DNA from: CAYVQE01 sp964633205
Lineage (GTDB): Bacteria; Myxococcota; B64-G9
Length of the DNA: 16,934 nucleotides
Assembly: GCA_964633205.1 (NCBI GenBank)
Contig: CAZWFN010000135.1
Coordinates: 1-16,934 of the forward strand
Direction of reading: 5' to 3'
Positions 15,807 through 16,934 of the stretch are shown in pieces. The notes under the pieces were generated by a model. That model worked only from the letters and a program-made list of their open reading frames with translations, was not told where the DNA came from and ran no database searches. The translations under genes and the position numbers were made by a program. Position 1 is the first letter of the stretch; every line of letters begins with the position of its first letter.

Positions 15807-16733
15807 GTGCTGACAGAGAGCGGTCTGCTGATCCTGTCGATCGTCTTCTTGTGGAAGGGCTCGGAGCTGCTGATCGAATCGGCCGCCCGCATCGGCCGCC
15901 GCTTCAACCTGTCGGACCTCACCATCGGGCTGACCATCGTGGCCTTCGGCACCTCGGCGCCCGAGTTCGCGGTCACCATCTCGGCCGCCGTCACCGACAA
16001 GGCCAACATCTCGGTCGGCAACGTGGTCGGCTCCAACATCTTCAACCTGGGCTTCATCCTGGGCGGCTGCGCGCTGTTCCACACCCTGGGCACAACCCGC
16101 ACCCTGGTCTACCGCGACGGCGGGCTGCTGATCGGCACCACCATGATGCTGGTGTTCTTCCTGTGGGACCACCACCTGGCCCGCTGGGAAGGCATCGTGC
16201 TGTTCTGCGGCCTGGTCGCCTACATCGCGCTGCTGTTCATCAAGAAAGAGCCCATCGACCCCGAGGAGGTGCCCGAGGGGGTGGCCACCTGGAAGGACTA
16301 CCCGCTGCTGCTGCTGGGCCTGGCCGGGGTGGTCGGCGGCGGCCACCTGCTGGTGGAGTCGGCCTCCGATCTGGCCCGGCTGGCCGGCATCAGCGAGTGG
16401 GTGATCGCGGTGACCATCGTGGCCGCCGGCACCTCGGCGCCCGAGTTCGCCGCCTCGCTGATGGCCGCGGCCAAGGGCCACGCCGGCATGAGCCTGGGCA
16501 ACCTGGTGGGCTCGGATCTGTTCAACCTGCTGGGCGTGCTGGGCGTGGCCGGCATGATCCGACCCATGCAGGTGGCCGAGGACTCGCTGTCGTCGGTGAT
16601 GATGCTGATGGGCATGGTGATCCTGGTCGTCATCTTCATGCGCACCGGCTGGAAGCTGCGCCGCTCCGAAGGCCTGATCCTGATCATCATCGGCGTCAGC
16701 CGCTGGATCATCGACTTCGCCTGTACGGGCTGA
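15807..16733 (+). CDS. Sodium/calcium exchanger family membrane antiporter (CaCA, YrbG-like)
   Basis: This 308-residue inner-membrane protein has about ten hydrophobic segments in two inverted halves. Each half carries an alpha-repeat: GLTIVAFGTSAPEF...GNVVGSNIFN (about 41-80) and AVTIVAAGTSAPEF...GNLVGSDLFN (about 201-240). The GTSAPE glutamates (Glu53 and Glu213) are the expected cation ligands. The acidic loop at about 147-160 links the halves. The family exchanges calcium for sodium or protons. The second repeat has Asp236 where the first has Asn76, so the sites are not symmetric. The start is uncertain: GTG at 15807 is the first conventional codon, but the only good ribosome binding site (GAGGAGG at 15779-15785) is 21 bases away. 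It lies nine bases before an in-frame CTG at 15795. The gene is divergent from the cytochrome. Confidence 0.93.
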   Translation: MLTESGLLILSIVFLWKGSELLIESAARIGRRFNLSDLTIGLTIVAFGTSAPEFAVTISAAVTDKANISVGNVVGSNIFNLGFILGGCALFHTLGTTRTLVYRDGGLLIGTTMMLVFFLWDHHLARWEGIVLFCGLVAYIALLFIKKEPIDPEEVPEGVATWKDYPLLLLGLAGVVGGGHLLVESASDLARLAGISEWVIAVTIVAAGTSAPEFAASLMAAAKGHAGMSLGNLVGSDLFNLLGVLGVAGMIRPMQVAEDSLSSVMMLMGMVILVVIFMRTGWKLRRSEGLILIIIGVSRWIIDFACTG

Positions 16734-16793
16734 TCCGCCTTCGCCAAGGCTTCGGCGGACTTGTCCGCCTTCGCCAAGGCTTCGGCGGACTTG
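16734..16793. repeat. Two tandem 30-bp palindromic repeats abutting the antiporter stop codon
   Basis: Positions 16734-16763 and 16764-16793 are identical. Each unit starts with TCCGCC and carries GGCGGA 20 bases in, giving a 6-bp outer stem with an inner GCC/GGC pair, followed by CTTG. A partial third copy (TCCGCCGTAGCC) follows at 16794. The first base lies directly after the antiporter's TGA. It looks like a REP-type palindrome and may act as a terminator or mRNA 3' stabiliser. Confidence 0.85.
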
Positions 16794-16856
16794 TCCGCCG
16801 TAGCCGTTTCGAACCACCCCCACCTGCCCGCCACAACGCCTACAGCGAATCCAGCC

Positions 16857-16907
16857 CCCTCCCCCAGCGAAGAACGAATAATTTTCTCCTTTTGCGCTGG
16901 GGGAGGG
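16857..16907. repeat. 51-bp palindromic element, unit 3
   Basis: The arms CCCTCCCCCAGCG (16857-16869) and CGCTGGGGGAGGG (16895-16907) match unit 2 exactly. The 25-bp centre is different and AT-rich. The right flank runs on as TGGGGGTGGGGGTGAGAG towards the window end, giving another G-quadruplex-capable tract. No gene is seen from 16734 to 16934; the stretch holds only this element and the 30-bp repeats. Confidence 0.75.
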
Positions 16908-16934
16908 TGGGGGTGGGGGTGAGAGTGGGGGTGA

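Noticed and set aside
16734..16793. CRISPR-like direct repeats
   Set aside because: The 30-bp units are directly contiguous with no spacers, number only two, and there are no cas genes.

Overview
The window is strongly GC-rich, with G/C-ending codons, GGAGG-type ribosome binding sites and frequent GTG/TTG starts. Several families point to the former Deltaproteobacteria, most likely an uncultured member of Myxococcota or a neighbouring phylum: a DUF6178 protein, a Ser/Thr kinase joined to GYF-like and DUF4388 domains, NHL lipoproteins with MopE-type metal-binding segments, a STIG1-like Cys-rich lipoprotein and a multihaem cytochrome. The lineage is inferred from gene content only; there is no rRNA gene here. 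I found no tRNA, CRISPR array, transposase or phage gene.

Layout. 107-1801 (+): DUF6178 protein, ending at a hairpin-plus-T terminator. 4759-1894 (-): two tandem paralogous six-bladed NHL lipoproteins, probably one transcript from a good sigma70-like promoter at 4852-4881. 4998-6245 (+): a divergently transcribed GspE/PilB-type ATPase in which several catalytic motifs are substituted. 6246-6432: a convergent gap filled by a 161-bp composite palindrome. 13715-6433 (-): a tightly packed seven-gene cluster, engB, a SurA-N-like chaperone, rimI, pyrK, pyrD, a Ser/Thr kinase and aspS, with gaps of 34 bp or less and two overlaps. 15053-13758 (-): Cys-rich lipoprotein just upstream of engB. 15638-15150 (-): exported tetrahaem cytochrome with its own promoter. 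15807-16733 (+): sodium/calcium exchanger family transporter. 16734-16934: two tandem 30-bp repeats and a further palindrome.

How the genes fit together. The seven-gene cluster is mostly housekeeping (ribosome assembly GTPase, ribosomal protein acetyltransferase, pyrimidine synthesis, aspartate tRNA charging), with a regulatory kinase and a periplasmic chaperone embedded in it. pyrK and pyrD form the NAD-linked dihydroorotate dehydrogenase and overlap by ATGA. The three lipoproteins, the cytochrome and the chaperone belong to the cell envelope.

Most unusual signals: the GspE-like ATPase with Arg in place of the Walker A Lys and altered Asp and His boxes; three exactly 51-bp palindromic elements with conserved 13-bp arms, variable 25-bp centres and G-quadruplex-capable flanks; and the kinase embedded in a translation/pyrimidine gene cluster. 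All calls come from reading the sequence and recalled family motifs; no search was run.
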